DNA of 64,000 nucleotides from Heterohyrax brucei (Eukaryota > Chordata > Mammalia > Hyracoidea > Procaviidae): assembly GCA_028571685.1 (NCBI GenBank), contig CM053141.1, positions 2,418,001 to 2,482,000 of the forward strand, given 5' to 3'. Below, piece after piece: positions 23,379-35,039 of the stretch. Under the pieces are notes generated by a model that was not told the origin of the DNA, did not search any database, and saw only the letters and a program-made list of their open reading frames with translations. Each line of letters begins with the position of its first letter. Positions within the stretch are counted from its first letter, which is position 1. The translations under genes and the position numbers were made by a program.

Positions 23379-23712
23379 GACTTCTCTAAACAAGCTATGC
23401 TCAGTCCCCCAAAGGTCTTTCTGCTGCCTGACCATCGTGTCCTTCTTCCCTCTAGTACTTCGGTAAAACATATAAAACATCCAGGAAAAGCAGGCAGATG
23501 TGCCAGCATGAGCTTCCCCAAAACAAGTGCTTTGGTTCCACAGGGTTTCTAGCTTGGTTCAAATTCTGGTGCCTTTTTGAAAAGGGTACCAGTTACTAGT
23601 TTGGGCATGAGGGACCACTTATTTCATTATAGCTCATTTTTATAGACATATTTTCTTCCTTTTTAAATGAGAGATCATACATGTTCCACCTAAAAACTGA
23701 TCCCATTCATAT
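23379..23712. other. No gene or repeat recognised
   Basis: Unique-looking sequence between an RTE fragment and an AfroSINE. Confidence 0.4.
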
Positions 23713-23857
23713 AAACTCCTTGGTGGCACGGTGAACAACCAAAAGGTCAGCAGTTCAAATCTACCGGCCTCTCCTTGGAAACTGTATGGAGCAGTGCTAC
23801 TCTGTCTTACCACGCGGCTGCAAGTCAGAGTCAGCTGGATGGCAGTGGGTTTTGATT
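23713..23857 (+). mobile_element. AfroSINE with short head deletion
   Basis: CTCCTTGGTGGCACGGTGAAC joins directly to AACCAAAAGGTCAGCAGTTC, so part of the head is missing. The remainder to GGCAGTGGGTTTTG is standard. Confidence 0.85.
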
Positions 23858-23928
23858 TTGGGACATGTAAACACCAACCAAGAAATAGGACCTCTCTTTT
23901 CCCTCCCAATCACTTACTTGCTGTTGGG

Positions 23929-24128
23929 CGTTGTTGAGTGCTGTTGAGTCCCTTTTGGACTTCTGGTGACCACATGTGTTACAACATTGAACTGTCCTAT
24001 AGGATTTTCTGGGTTGTCATCTTAGGGGAACAGGGAGCCAGGTCTTTCTCCCATGGAGCTGCTGGCGAAGTCTGAACTCCCAGCCTTTGGGTTAACAGCT
24101 GAGCAGTGAACTGCCGCAGCCCTGGGCG
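23929..24128 (-). mobile_element. AfroSINE, longer subtype
   Basis: Reversed: TGTTGAGTGCTGTTGAGTCC, then CATAGGATTTTCTGGG-like block, GAGCCAGGTCTTTCTCCCATGG, and the head GGTTAACAGCTGAGCAGTG...AGCCCTGGG. Confidence 0.8.
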
Positions 24129-24919
24129 CCCGTCTCTCTCCTCTTTGCCCTCACCTGAAAGTGCTGCTTCCCTGCGAAGTCCAAAGCTCAGCTTGGATAA
24201 TTTCTGACACTTTATAAGAAAGGCATGAAGAGTGTGTTTACTGTTCCTGGCTTCTTGTATGTTTATGAGAGTCATTTTCATATGTTGTCATGCTGTTGTG
24301 TGTAGGAATGAATAAGTAGTGAATTATACATACGTCATTTACTGAGACGTTGTACTGCTAACGGCCATTGTGTCGTGTTCACTTTTTTTCCCCATTACAT
24401 ATAGTACTGCTATAACATCTGTCTACATACTGTTTGGTATGCATATGATACAGTCCTGTTGGGTATAAGTGCAGCAGGAAGCTTGCCTGATTGTAGGGTC
24501 TGCATATGCTTCAGTGCTCATCCGAACAGTTTTCCTGAGCGATTGCACCTGTTTGCACAGACCAGCGGGGGGGTGACCCTTTGCCATGCATCCGTGGGGA
24601 TGTGTGTCACCATCAGTCTGGGCACATCAGCCATCCTGGTAGAAAAAAGCGGCACAGTGTCGTGGTTTTGTTTTGTACTCCTCTATCAAAATACTTTTGC
24701 CTATTTTCTTTTGGGTTTCAGTCATTTTTTTCATTGATTTGTAGGATTTTGGTTTTTAAATCTGAAGTGTATTTTCTAACTTAATGGCTTTCTTTTTCAC
24801 TCCTTTTATGGTGTCATATATGGATCAGAATTTTCCTATTCTATTATAATTCAGTTTATCAATGTCTTTATTGATGCTCAGGGCTCTTTGTGTCCCATTT
24901 AGAACGCTGTTGCCAACCA

Positions 24920-25125
24920 CGAGAGATAGAATGCTTGCTATGATCACGGGTCTGTGAAAACAAGACACGCACTCTAAGAGGTAGATTGACCCCCAAACCA
25001 CAGCAATGGACTCTGACATGTCAACAACCCTGAGACGATGCAGGATCTGGCAGTGTTTGATTCTGTTACACAGGAAGTTGTCATGAGTCAGAGCCAACTC
25101 GGTGAGAACTAACAAGCACAGCTCC
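24920..25125 (+). mobile_element. RTE 3' tail inserted in L1
   Basis: Plus-strand RTE end (GATCTGGCAGTGTTTGATTC...GTCATGAGTCAGAGCCAACTC..GAGAACTAACAAGC) inside the reversed L1. Its left part is diverged. Confidence 0.6.
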
Positions 25126-25392
25126 CCAAAGGTCAAAGAAGATATCCTTACATGCTATTCTGTAGAAACACTGTTTTTTAGGTTTATAATTTATATCTAA
25201 AATTCACTTAGAATTGATTTTTTTTCTACACTGAAATTGGAATCAATGTTCAGGTGTTTCGGTATGAATACCAAGTTGACCTAGCACAGTTCCGTCAGAA
25301 AGCAGTCATTTTCCCAGGTTTGCAGCACTAGCTCCTCTGTAAGTTAAGTGGCCATTTGTATGTGGGTCTGTGTCCAGATTCTATTTCATTCC

Positions 25393-25900
25393 TGTCATCG
25401 ATTGAATTATGTCCCCCAAAATATGTGTATCAATTTGGCTGGGTCATGATTTCCAGTATCGTGTAATTGTCCACCATTTTGTCATTTGATGGAATTTTCC
25501 CATGTGCTATAAATTCTATCACTGTGATTTAATAAGATGGACTACTGACAGTTATACTGATGAGGTCTACAAGACTGAATACTGTGATAAGCCAATCTCT
25601 TCTGAGATATAAAGAGAGAAGCAAGCAGGCACACATGGGGATCTCATCCCACCAAGAAGGCAGGGCTGGAAGTGGAGCATGTCCTCTGGTCCTGAGGTTC
25701 CCCTGCTGAAATGCTCCCAGAGCAAGGGAAGATTGATGACAAGCATCTTCCTCCAGAAGCAACAGAGAGAGAAAGTTCTTCCCCGGAGCAGGAGTCCTGA
25801 ATTTGTACTTTTAGCCTAGTGGACTATGATAGAATAAACTCTTTTTTAAAACCATGGACTTGTGGTATTTCGGTTATAGCAGCACTAGATGACTAAGATA
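25393..25900 (+). mobile_element. Solo LTR, ERVL-MaLR type, with 5-bp target duplication in L1
   Basis: 508-bp LTR starting TGTCATCGATTGAATTATGTC and ending GACTAAGATA. It is flanked by ATTCC at 25388-25392 and 25901-25905; removing it rejoins the L1 reading TTTCATTCCATGGGTCTC. It has AATAAA at 25833-25838. A five-base duplication is what the ERVL/MaLR class normally makes. Confidence 0.8.
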
Positions 25901-26160
25901 ATTCCATGGGTCTCTTTGCTTATCCATGTGCCAGTTTCTAGCTCAGAATTAATCCTTCAGCTTTGTTATTCTTCTTTAACCTTGTATCTCAGCTGTTCTT
26001 TGCCATTTGCAGATCCATATGCATTTTAGAATTATTTCCCTTTCTGCACAAAGATTTGCTGAAATCTTAATGGGGATGACGTTTAATCTAAAAATCAGTT
26101 TGAGGAGAAAAGAACTCTAAATATTGAGTGTTTCGGTTGTGAAAAGGATGTCTGCTGTGG

Positions 26161-26650
26161 TCAGGTGCTGTTGAGTCAGCCCTCATTCACGGTGACCATG
26201 TGTACGCTGTTGTCGTTAGATGCGGTCAAGTCCATTTTGACTCATAGCAGCCCATGTGATAGGGCGGAACTTCGCCACAGGTCTTCCTCTATTGTTACCG
26301 TCTTTAAAAAAATCTATGCCAACATTTTGGTTAGCAGCCAAGGACCTTAACCACTGTGCCACCCACCAGGTTCCTGATCTGTATGACAAAAGGCAACGTT
26401 GACAGGTTCTGCAGTGTCTTCACCATCGTTTGTACATTTGAGTTCACTGTTGCAGTGACTGTGTCAGTGCGTCTCACTGAGGACTCCCACACTGTGGCTG
26501 ACCTTCTGCTTGATCAAAGATGTCTTCTATTGATCAGTCTTGCCAGCTTTGCTTCTATGGAGCATCCTTGCCTTACTTCCTCCAGGAGAGGTTTGTTTCT
26601 TCTTTTGGCAGTCCACAGTATCCTTGGTGTTCTCTGCCAGTACTGTAACT
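26161..26650 (-). mobile_element. RTE 3' fragment interrupted by an AfroSINE
   Basis: Reversed RTE in two parts, 26161-26211 (tail) and 26375-26650 (3' UTR and C-terminus). The part from GGTTCTGCAGTGTCTTCACC to CTCTGCCAGTACTG continues the tail in the order seen in other copies. Confidence 0.75.
26212..26374 (-). mobile_element. AfroSINE nested in RTE
   Basis: Reversed SINE: TTGTCGTTAGATGCGGTCAAG at the left, GGTTAGCAGCCAAGGACC and GTGCCACCCACCAGG at the right. It divides the RTE 3' UTR. Confidence 0.75.
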
Positions 26651-27477
26651 TGCAACACTATAAACAAAATATATTTAATTCTACACATATATTTAAAAAG
26701 TTGTAGTGATCATTTGAGGTTTTTAGCGGCATTCTCATTCGTATGGAGGGCCAGTGTTGACAGGTATTCACCACAAGGACACCTGGGAGTGGAGCACTCG
26801 GAGCCCAGTGGCTGTGCAGCCGGTGAGTCCCATCGGGGACTGACTGAGCAGAAACTGGGTTTGGCGGTGGGCCCACTTCTGTTTGTCCTTACTCACAGGG
26901 TTCCTGCTGAGTGCCTAGTGTCTTCCTTCTAGCTGGGATCTAAACTCTACCTTTGGTCTGCCCAGTGGAATGAGGCTCCTGGAAGCCCTGCTCAGCTTCC
27001 TCACCTCTCAGACGCACCTTCTTCATTGGCCTCTGAGCAACTGGACAGCAGCCTTTTCGTTCACAAATAGCTCAGAGGGAAATTGTGCCCGAAGGTGAAT
27101 TCCCTTCTCTGTATTTCTCTTCTCTCCGGGATACTGGCTTTGACTTCTCTGTTGGTTCTGCAACCAGTGGAAGCTGGTTCAGATGATTGTTTCTTGGTAT
27201 TTGGTCCAGCATTTCTAGATTGTTTTTGGGGGGGGGGGGGTGGAGTGGGTTGACTAAAACAAGATAATCTATAGCTACCAAAAGAGTGAGAATTCCCTGG
27301 TAACTGGTCAGGAGCATAGTTAGGCTAATGCAGAGCAGTATAAGAAACAAAGGCATGGATACCATCATCTGAATTAACTCATCATTGTTGTATACCTCAA
27401 GTTCTTAACCTGGCAGAGTGGACAGTCATCCTGGCATCAAAGTAGGTGGGCCAGTGGGCAGTAAGGACGGCCCTGTG
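26651..27477. other. No gene recognised; contains a 13-base G run
   Basis: Unique-looking sequence. The G homopolymer at 27228-27240 is a likely polymorphic or error-prone site. Confidence 0.4.
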
Positions 27478-27640
27478 CCCGTAGAGGACCCTGGTGTTAG
27501 GCCCAGCCATCCTCACATCTGACTCCGCCACTTCCGAACTTTGACACCTTGGGGAAATCACATGGCTTTTCCGTCTCATCTCTCTCGTCTGTTAGACTGA
27601 GCCAATAACTTCTCTATCCCCCCTTGTGATCTTGCTGTGT
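27478..27640 (+). mobile_element. MIR SINE
   Basis: Ancient tRNA-derived MIR. GACTCCGCCACTTCCGAACTTTG, CACCTTGGGGAAATCACATGG and TCTCGTCTGTTAGACTGAG are diverged forms of the MIR core. MIR is shared by all mammals. Confidence 0.6.
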
Positions 27641-28633
27641 GGATAAAACCAAAATGAGAGACTGATAAGAGGCTTATATAAACTTTCTGGAGTTATGGAA
27701 GTGGGATTTATAACTTTAATTGATGCCTTCGGTAGATTTATGCCTGAAGTGGAAAGCAAAATACATGATTTCTCCTCATAATTGTGTTATTCAGCAGAGA
27801 GAACAGGGAGAACTGTTAGACGAAACAAAATGATTTATTTCCCGAATGATTTTATATTGTTTATATAACCAAGTCTACTTAAAATGCCTTATTTTTTCTC
27901 CCAGTCTTTAGAGCTACATGAACACTAAGGGCTCAGAGAGAAAGGAAATCCCTTTGTCACCAAGGCCTCCAAGCAGCGGTTCCGACCGGTACGGGAGTAT
28001 CTCAGGGACTCTGGGACACCCCGTGCCCTGACTCTCTCCTCTCCAGAAAGGCAACTCGCAGAGGGTCAGTGTCCCACTGAAGTTGTTGACTGGGGTTCTT
28101 GGGGCTTGGAAGCCTTCTTCCCCGATCCCTTTGGGGGATTTATGAGACTCCTGGTAAGCGGACAATCACTAATCTCCCTGGACTCCATTGATTCTTAACT
28201 ATTTGTTGCTTTGGCAATATTTGAAGACCTTTTGAAGACTCATGAAACTAATATAAAACTTACCGGTGTTGTTTCTGCTGTCCATGTATTACCCATCCAT
28301 TTGCTGCTGTGTTGCATCTTCAATATCAGCAAAAGCGATAGTGGTGCTCCCATTGTCGATGCTGTGGAGGACACCGTATGTCATTTTTATATGTGCCAGG
28401 TAAAGGAAAGCTGCATTACAAAGAGAATCAATCTGTAGATAAGCTGAAAAGGAAGAGGAATTTGGAAACATTTACCGTGATGCAATCACTGCAAGACAGA
28501 GGAATGACACACGGCTTGAGGGCCACACCTCACAGAGACGGCACCCCCCACTTCCTGCTGAGCGCCCTGAAACGGAGGCCTGTGAGAGCCGGTAACACCG
28601 ACAGAGAGGTCAGTCTGTGTTCACTAACGACAT
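27641..28633. other. 1 kb without a recognised gene or repeat
   Basis: AT-rich to 27,900, then mixed. Short frames at 28211-28438 and 28378-28746 show no family similarity. Confidence 0.4.
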
Positions 28634-28862
28634 GGGAAGGAGACCTGGTTGCCCAGTGGTTAAGACAGCCAAAGCCAAGGGCTGTCGAGTCAGGTCAGCT
28701 GCTAACTGAAAAGCTGGCAGTGCGAATGTACCCAGCAGCTCTGTAGGAGACAGGAGCCTGGCCGTCTGCTCTCGTAAGGAGGACAGCCCAGGAAACCCTA
28801 GGGGGCAGCTCTACTCTGTCACATGAAGGCACTGTGAGTCAACATCGGTCATGGACAATAGC
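28634..28862 (+). mobile_element. AfroSINE, longer subtype with small insertion
   Basis: Head ACCTGGTTGCCCAGTGGTTAAG, body CAGCTGCTAACTGAAAAGCTGG and AGGAAACCCTAGGGGGCAGC, diverged tail GCACTGTGAGTCAACATCGG. Confidence 0.75.
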
Positions 28863-29334
28863 ATTTGTAGCATAAGAAAGTGAGCCCCCAAATACTGAGT
28901 ATCCAAAAGGCACACAGTAGACGAGGTTTAAATTCAGTCAAGCCTGTATTATTTATAATATTGACAAAATCACTGAAGATACATTTATGATTCCATCTTA
29001 AATACAGAGTGCCCTCTAGGACGCAAGTGTGAAGAACCACATACAATTTAACTATTCCCAAAACAAGCTCCATTTGATGTGCATGGAAATATTCTACAAG
29101 CCAAATAAAAACAAAACCAAACCTAACCAATTTCCCTAGTTTCTGTTTCAGGTAACCATCAGCCCAGCATCATGCATGATGGAAGAAGAGTGAGATGAAA
29201 CTTTCTGAATTTGGATGAGTTCCAGGTTTGATGCAGTGCAGCAGACAGGTCTTTGACTTGGCTTATGATCTTGACCTGTTCAACCCCTGCCTTCCTCCTG
29301 AACACATTTTTGTCTTTTATTCCTTATTTCCATA
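28863..29334. other. No gene or repeat recognised
   Basis: AT-rich sequence before a nested RTE locus. The minus frame 28849-29130 (93 codons) has no recognisable similarity. Confidence 0.4.
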
Positions 29335-29512
29335 CATACAAATTTATAGGACCTATAATTTTGACTGTTATGGATAACACTGCAGAATGGGAATTCCAGA
29401 CCACTTAACTGTGCTCACGAGGAGTTTGTATTGGGTAGAGAGGCAGTCATGCAAACAGAACAAGGGGATACCATATGGCTTAAAGTCAGGAAAAGTATGC
29501 ATCAGAGTTGTA

Positions 29513-30062
29513 CAAAGACTACTGATTAAGTTCATGAACTCATACTAGAAAAGCTGCTATATACGTGATTGCTAAATATCACTACAGTCAACTTCAAACT
29601 AGTCCCTTTGGGAACCTACGCCAGCACCTAGTCCACCCTTCAAAGCAATTTAGGGACTCTTTTTCTGGATTGGCCATCAGAAATGTTGTAGTATTACCCT
29701 TAAGGTCCTGAATGTTATCAAAATGTCTTCCTTTCAATATTCCTTTACTTTTGGGTAAAGAAAATCATTGGGGGCCAAATCAGGTGTGCAGGGAGGGTGT
29801 CCAAATACAATTATTTGTGTGCTGGCTAAAAACTCCTTCACAGACAACTATACAGTGAAGATCATGAACTTGCTACCTTGCCACTGTGAGCAATGGCCAT
29901 TCCAGAAAGAGTTCCAAAATTGCTTTGAAGAGCGGACTAGGCACCAGTGTCAGTGCATAGCTTCCCAAGGGGAGTAATTTGAAGGTGATCATAGTAATAT
30001 TCAGCAATGAGATATGAAGTACTTAGAACAGTTAATTTTGTAGACTTAATTGTCAGACTTCA
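29513..30062 (-). mobile_element. Palindromic mariner-derived non-autonomous element, copy 2
   Basis: About 550 bp with inverted arms. The right arm on the plus strand encodes FQNCFEERTRHQCQCIASQG, the mariner transposase C-terminus. The left arm carries the same region reversed. The asymmetric middle is in the minus orientation, as in copy 1. It lies inside an RTE reverse transcriptase segment. Confidence 0.78.
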
Positions 30063-30805
30063 CAACTTTTCAACATACCTTGTCAATCCATATGTTGAGC
30101 AAATAATCTGAGAAGCTGGATGATAAGAAGAAAAATGAGGCATCAAGATGAGAGGAAGACTCATTAACAACCAGTGCTATGTAGGTGACACAACCCTGCT
30201 TCCTGAAAGAGAAGAGAATTTGAAACGGGTACTGACGAAGACCAAATACCGCAGCCTTAGATATGGATCACGCCTCAACATCAACAAAGCAAAGTTCTCA
30301 CAGATAGACCAGTAAGCAGCATCATGATAAACAGTGAAAGGATTGAGGTTGTCAAGGATTTCGTTTTACTTGGTTCCATAATCAATGCTCATGGGAGCAG
30401 TAGTCAAGAAATCAAAAGACACACTGTATTGGGAAAATCTGCTGCAAAGGACTTCCCAAAAGTATAGAAAAGTAAATATGCCATCTTGAAGACTAAGGTA
30501 CACCTGGCCAAGCAGTGGTATTTTCAGTCTCGTCGTACAAATGTAAAAACTGGACAATGAATAAAGGCGACAGAAGAAGATTCAATGCCTTTGAATTGTG
30601 GTGTTGGAGATGAGTAGTGACAGTGCCATGGACTGCCAGAAGAGTAAACAGGTCTGTTCTGGAAGAAGTACAACCAGAGCGCTCCTTGGAAGCAAAGATG
30701 GCAAGGCTGAGTCTTACATACTTTGGATATGTTGTCAGAAATGGTCAGTCCCTGGAGAAATACATCATGCTTGGTAGAGCCAGGGGTCAGTGAAAAAGAG
30801 GAACT

Positions 30806-31248
30806 GCTCTAACAGAAAACACCATGAGCAGAAGGCTTCATGGAGAGAAACTATTATTGTCACAGTCCAGTAAACCACAAATCTGTTAACAAGTTACAGG
30901 CCAACTCAATAAGAGAACTTATCATAGTCCAGTAGGCTAAGAGGTGAAATTCAAAGAGAGCATCTCAGCCCAGGAGCCTCAGGTCCAAAGAATGCACTCT
31001 GCTCTTGGTCCTGCTTTCTTGGTGGTTTAAGGTACCCAACTTCATCTGCTCACTTCTCTCTGTTAAATCCCACAAGCTTACTGTAGCTTGAGTTCTGCCT
31101 CACCAACACAGTTGCTCCATATTCTCCATCATCAGTTGTCACAGAGGAAGTAGTCACAACACATGGGAGGAACGCCACCACATTGGGACTCATAGCCAAG
31201 TCAAATTAACACACACATTTTTGGGGGGACACAATTCAATCTATGACA
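30806..31248 (-). mobile_element. Solo LTR, ERVL-MaLR type, in RTE
   Basis: Reversed LTR ending in GGGGGACACAATTCAATCTATGACA, which is the reversed LTR start. The left edge lacks the last 20 or so bases of the LTR together with one target duplication, suggesting a small deletion at that junction. Confidence 0.7.
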
Positions 31249-31290
31249 ACCCTCACCAAAATGGATTGGTACGGTGGCTGCAGTGATGGG

Positions 31291-31801
31291 CTTGTTGTTA
31301 GGTTGTAGGTGCTGTTGAGTCGATTCTGACTCATAGCGACAGTGTGAACAGCAGAATGGAACACTGCCCAGTCTTGCGCCATGTCCACAATTATTTTTAC
31401 GCTTAATCCCACTGTTGTGGCCATCTGTCGATCCATCTCATCTAGGGTCTCCCTCTTTTTCGCTGACCCTCCACTCTACCAACCACGATGTCCTTCTCCA
31501 GAGACTGATCCTTCCTGACAGCATGTCCAAAGTACGTAAGATGCAGTCTTGCCATCTTCTTAGGAGCAAATCTGGTTGTATCTCTCCAGAACAGATCTGT
31601 TTGCTCTTTTGGCAGCCCATTGTATATTCAGCATCAACACCCCAATTCAAAGGCATCAGTTCTTCTGTCTTTTCTATTTGTCGTGCAGCTTCCCTGTACA
31701 AATGACGTAATTGAAAATGCCATGGGTTGGGTCAGGCGCATTTTAGTCTTCAAAGTGACATCTTTACTTTTGAATACTTTAAAGAGATCTGTTAGCAGCA
31801 C
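31291..31801 (-). mobile_element. RTE 3' end inserted inside another RTE
   Basis: Starts TTGTTGTTAGGTTGTAGGTGC, then the 3' UTR and C-terminal coding sequence (minus frame 31438-31701 carries RSGEIQ, LVEWRVSEKEGDPR). It ends where the plus-strand host RTE resumes. Confidence 0.82.
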
Positions 31802-31914
31802 AATAAAAACTACTGTGGGCATGGCCCAGGGCTGGGCAGTGTTTCACTCTGTTGCCCAGAGGGTGGCTACGAGTCAGAACTGACTCAACGGCACCTAACA
31901 ACAATAACAAATTC

Positions 31915-31995
31915 AAGACCTGGCAGCATTTTGCTCTGTTGTGTGTGTGGTCTCTATGAGACAGAACTGACTTGATGGCATCTGAAAACAGCAAA
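31915..31995 (+). mobile_element. RTE tail fragment
   Basis: A second RTE tail directly after the first: GACCTGGCAGCATTTTGCTC...CTCTATGAGACAGAACTGAC. Confidence 0.65.
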
Positions 31996-33520
31996 TGACA
32001 GGCTGCTCAGGATAACGGAAATTCTTTGACTTCTGGATCCCGTACTCCAAGAAACTCTCACTCAGCAGAATGGTTTTCCTGGAAGGCAGAGAACCTCCCT
32101 GGCAATTGTAGGTGATAGCTTTTTATCCTACCCTATTAAACCAGGTCACCAGCTCACAGCTTGTGCTTTTTGCCGAGCCCTGCCGTTCTTCCCTAGTGAA
32201 GTCCTGGACCTCACAGAAGGTGTCCAGGTGGATGTGTTGGCACAGTGCCTGCTGCACGCTAAGTACGGACGTTGGTCCGCTGTTTCTGGATCCTTTTCAC
32301 GAAAACCCAAAGGCTGCTGCTCCACTTCCTCCAAGGTACTCAATGAGCTTTCGGCAAGGCTTCCAGGGAAAGGGTTCCATGTGTCCTGTGTCGCACCTTT
32401 GCTCCTCTTGGTGCATCTTCCTCTATTCTTCCTGTCACCTGGTATCATATACTTTATATTGATATTTAAATACATAAGCTCCAATCTCCTACATCTGGCT
32501 GCCTTGTGTCCAGAATTGACAAGAAGCTATAAATGTCACCTTTTTTGAAATCACACTTTTCAAGAAAATCTATGAAAACATTTATGCCCATCATGTCCAA
32601 TTGTGTCATTTTTTATTTTTACTCAGTTATGAGAAGTATTCCTCAATATCTGATACTGAAATGAATTTAAATAAGGAAATCAAGAATAAATGTTTAAAAA
32701 TTACACTATATGGATGAAAAATGGCTTGTTAGTCCTGGTTTGGAAGCTGTTTGGGGCTCACCACTGCATTGCAGACCTTGACTGCACCAGGACTATTGAA
32801 CTTGGCCAAGTTACGCATCACTATATTCTTGGTTTGAAAGACTCTGATCACAGCCAACAAATGTGTGCTGTACAGGAGGCAATTCCAGCTACAAAGTTCA
32901 TTTCCCCATCACTGTTTTCTCTTCCATCATCCAGAATAAATCCAGCTGCTCCATGATCAACAGTGAAATGAATATTATTAAATCAGGTAGTTTCCTTTCC
33001 ATTTTCCGTAGTTTCAAATTTGCGAAATGAACTTCTGATTGGTTTTAACAAGAACACAGGCATCTCTGCAGTAAAGATGCAGGCATGCCTGCCAGGAAAT
33101 GGTGTGGCCAAGGCCGAGACTGGGCATATGGCAGGGAAGGTGGCACTTTACCAGGATGGTGAATGTGCTCAAGAGGCCAGTTAACACCTCTCCTCAAAAT
33201 GAGATGTGTAGATTCCTTCTGAGCTATAGCAACTGGGCACCCCATGTTGGCCTAGAGTCTCTTGGAACCCCAACACGCAGAGGAGAGGAGTGACAAAGAC
33301 ACTGAGAGCAGGAGGGAGGAGGGAGCCACCCTCTTGTACTTCCCAGCAAAAGAGACACTTCCCTCTCATTCCCCATAAACACTGGCTGTGTGGAGTTGCA
33401 ATGTAACTGTCCCAAAGTCCAGCTTCATGTCACAAGCACATGTCCAGGTTCCTGGGGCAGGCTGGTCCCCTCTCTGCCAGGGAGACATAAAGCCTTCAGA
33501 AGAACCAGTTCTGAACGCAG
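31996..33520. other. 1.5 kb without a recognised gene or repeat
   Basis: Unique-looking sequence, AT-rich at 32,540-32,700. Open frames of 106-116 codons at 32112-32548 occur on both strands with no recognisable family. Confidence 0.4.
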
Positions 33521-34999
33521 TGTGTGCTCTGTGTGACTCTGTATGTTCTGTGTACTGTGTGTGACTGTGTGTGCTGTGTGATTCTGTGTGACTGTGTGTG
33601 CTCTGTGTGCTGTGTGCTCTGTGTGACTCTGTATGACTGTGTGTGCTCTGTGTGCTGTGTGCTCTGTATGTCTGTGTGTGACTCTGTGTGACTGTGTGTT
33701 ATTCTGTATGCTCTGTGTGACTGTGTGCACTCTGTGCTCTCTGTGTGAGTTTGTGTACTCTGTGCTCTGTGTTCTGCGTGACTCTGTATGTTCTGTGTAC
33801 TGTATGTGACTCTGTGTGCTGTGTGTGACTGTGTGCGCTCTGTGTGACTCTGTGTGCTCTGTGTTCTCTGTGTGACTCTGTATGTTCTGTGTACTGTATG
33901 TGACTCTGTGTGCTCTGTGTGACTGTGTGTGACTGTGTGTGCTCTGTGTTCTCTGTGTGACTCTGTATGTTCTGTGTGCTCTGTGTGCCCTGTGTGCTCT
34001 GTGTGACTCTGTGTGTTCTGTGTGACTCTCAGTGCTCTGTATGACTCTGTGTGACTCTGTGTGCTCTGTGTGACTGTGTGTGACTGTGTGTGCTCTGTGT
34101 TCTCTGTGTGACTCTGTATGTTCTGTGTGCTCTCTGTGACTGTGTGTGACTCTGTGTGCTCTGTGTGCTCTATGTGACTCTGTGTACTGTGTGTGACTCT
34201 GTATGTTCTGTGTGCTCTGTGTGCTCCGTGTGACTCTGTATGACTCTGTGTGCTCTGTGTGCTCTGTGTTCTCTGTGTGACTGTGTGTTCTGTGTGACTC
34301 TGAGTGCTCTGTGTGACTCTGTGTGACTCTGTGTGCTCTGTGTGACTCTGTGTACTCTGTGTGACTGTGTGTGACTCTTTGTGCTCCGTGTGACTCTGTG
34401 TGTTCCGTGTACTGTGTGTGACTCTGTGTGCTCCGTGTGTTCTGTGTTCTCTGTGTGACTCTGTGTGTTCTGTATGACTCTGAGTGCTCTGTGTGACTCT
34501 GTATGTTCTGTGTGCTCTGTGTGCTCTGTGTGACTCTGTGTGACTCTGTGTGACTGTGTGTTCTGTGTGACTCTGAGTGCTCTGTGTGACTGTGTGTGAC
34601 TGTGTGACTGTGTGTGACTGTGTGTGTTCTGTGTGACTCTGAGTGCTCTGTGTGACTCTGTGTGCTCTGTGTGACTCTGTATGTTCTATGTGCTCTGTGT
34701 GCTCTGTGTGACTGTGTGTGACTGTGTGTGTTCTATGTGACTCTGAGTGCTCTGTGTGACTCTGTGTGCTCTGTGTGACTCTGTATGTTCTGTGTGCTCT
34801 GTGTGCTCTGTGTGACTGTGTGTGACTGTGTGTGATTCTATGTGACTGTGTGTGACTGTGTGTGACTGTGTCTGCTCTGTGTGACTCTGAGTGCTCTGTG
34901 TGACTCTGTGTGCTCTGTGTGACTCTGTGTGCTCTGTGTTCTCTCTGACTCTGTGTGTTCTGTGTACTGTATGTGACTCTGTGTGCTCTGTGTGACTCC
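33521..34999. repeat. GT-rich minisatellite, about 1.5 kb
   Basis: A long tandem array built from 8- to 11-base variants of TGTGTGACTC, TGTGTGCTC and TGTGTGACTG. The plus strand is GT-rich with regular C and few A. Higher-order repetition is visible: the combination of a GACTCTGTATGTTCTG block and a GTGTGCTCTG block recurs. Translated frames here are low-complexity shadows, not proteins. Confidence 0.95.
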
Positions 35000-35039
35000 G
35001 AGAAAGCTATTCATCACCGGCAATGTTTTACTTGGTGTT

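Larger units (their letters stand above)
24360..26150 (-). mobile_element. Old L1 LINE (ORF2 3' region), split by two insertions
   Basis: Reversed L1 ORF2-like sequence in three pieces: about 24360-24918, 25126-25392 and 25906-26150. Recognisable landmarks are TTTCAGTCATTTTTTTCATTGATTTGTAGG, the TATGGTGTCATATATGG block, the TTATATCTAAAATTCACTTAG block, and CCATGGGTCTCTTTGCTTATCC...TTTTAGAATTATTTCCCTTTCTGC. Order and spacing fit one continuous L1 interrupted by an RTE tail and an LTR. Confidence 0.6.
29335..31910 (+). mobile_element. RTE LINE carrying three nested insertions
   Basis: Plus-strand RTE from the TTATGGATAACACTGCAGAATGG (RT) block to the tail GGCACCTAACAACAATAAC. It is cut by a palindromic mariner (29513-30062), a reversed LTR (30806-31248) and a reversed RTE (31291-31801). 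Each flank continues in the right register of the RTE: GTTGTA | TTTCAACATACC, GAAAAAGAGG | ACCCTCACC, and GATGGGCTT | AATAAAAACTACTG. The host copy is therefore the oldest element here. It encodes no intact protein. Confidence 0.88.

Noticed and set aside
27228..27240. G-quadruplex from the 13-base G run
   Set aside because: A single homopolymer run without further G tracts in the usual spacing; also a common assembly or sequencing artefact.
33425..33730. His/Thr/Gln-rich frames across the GT-rich array (also 34838-35023)
   Set aside because: Direct translation of the minisatellite; low-complexity shadow, not a protein.
33521..34999. CRISPR-like or telomeric repeat
   Set aside because: Units are 8-11 bases without unique spacers, are not TTAGGG, and lie in a mammalian repeat landscape.
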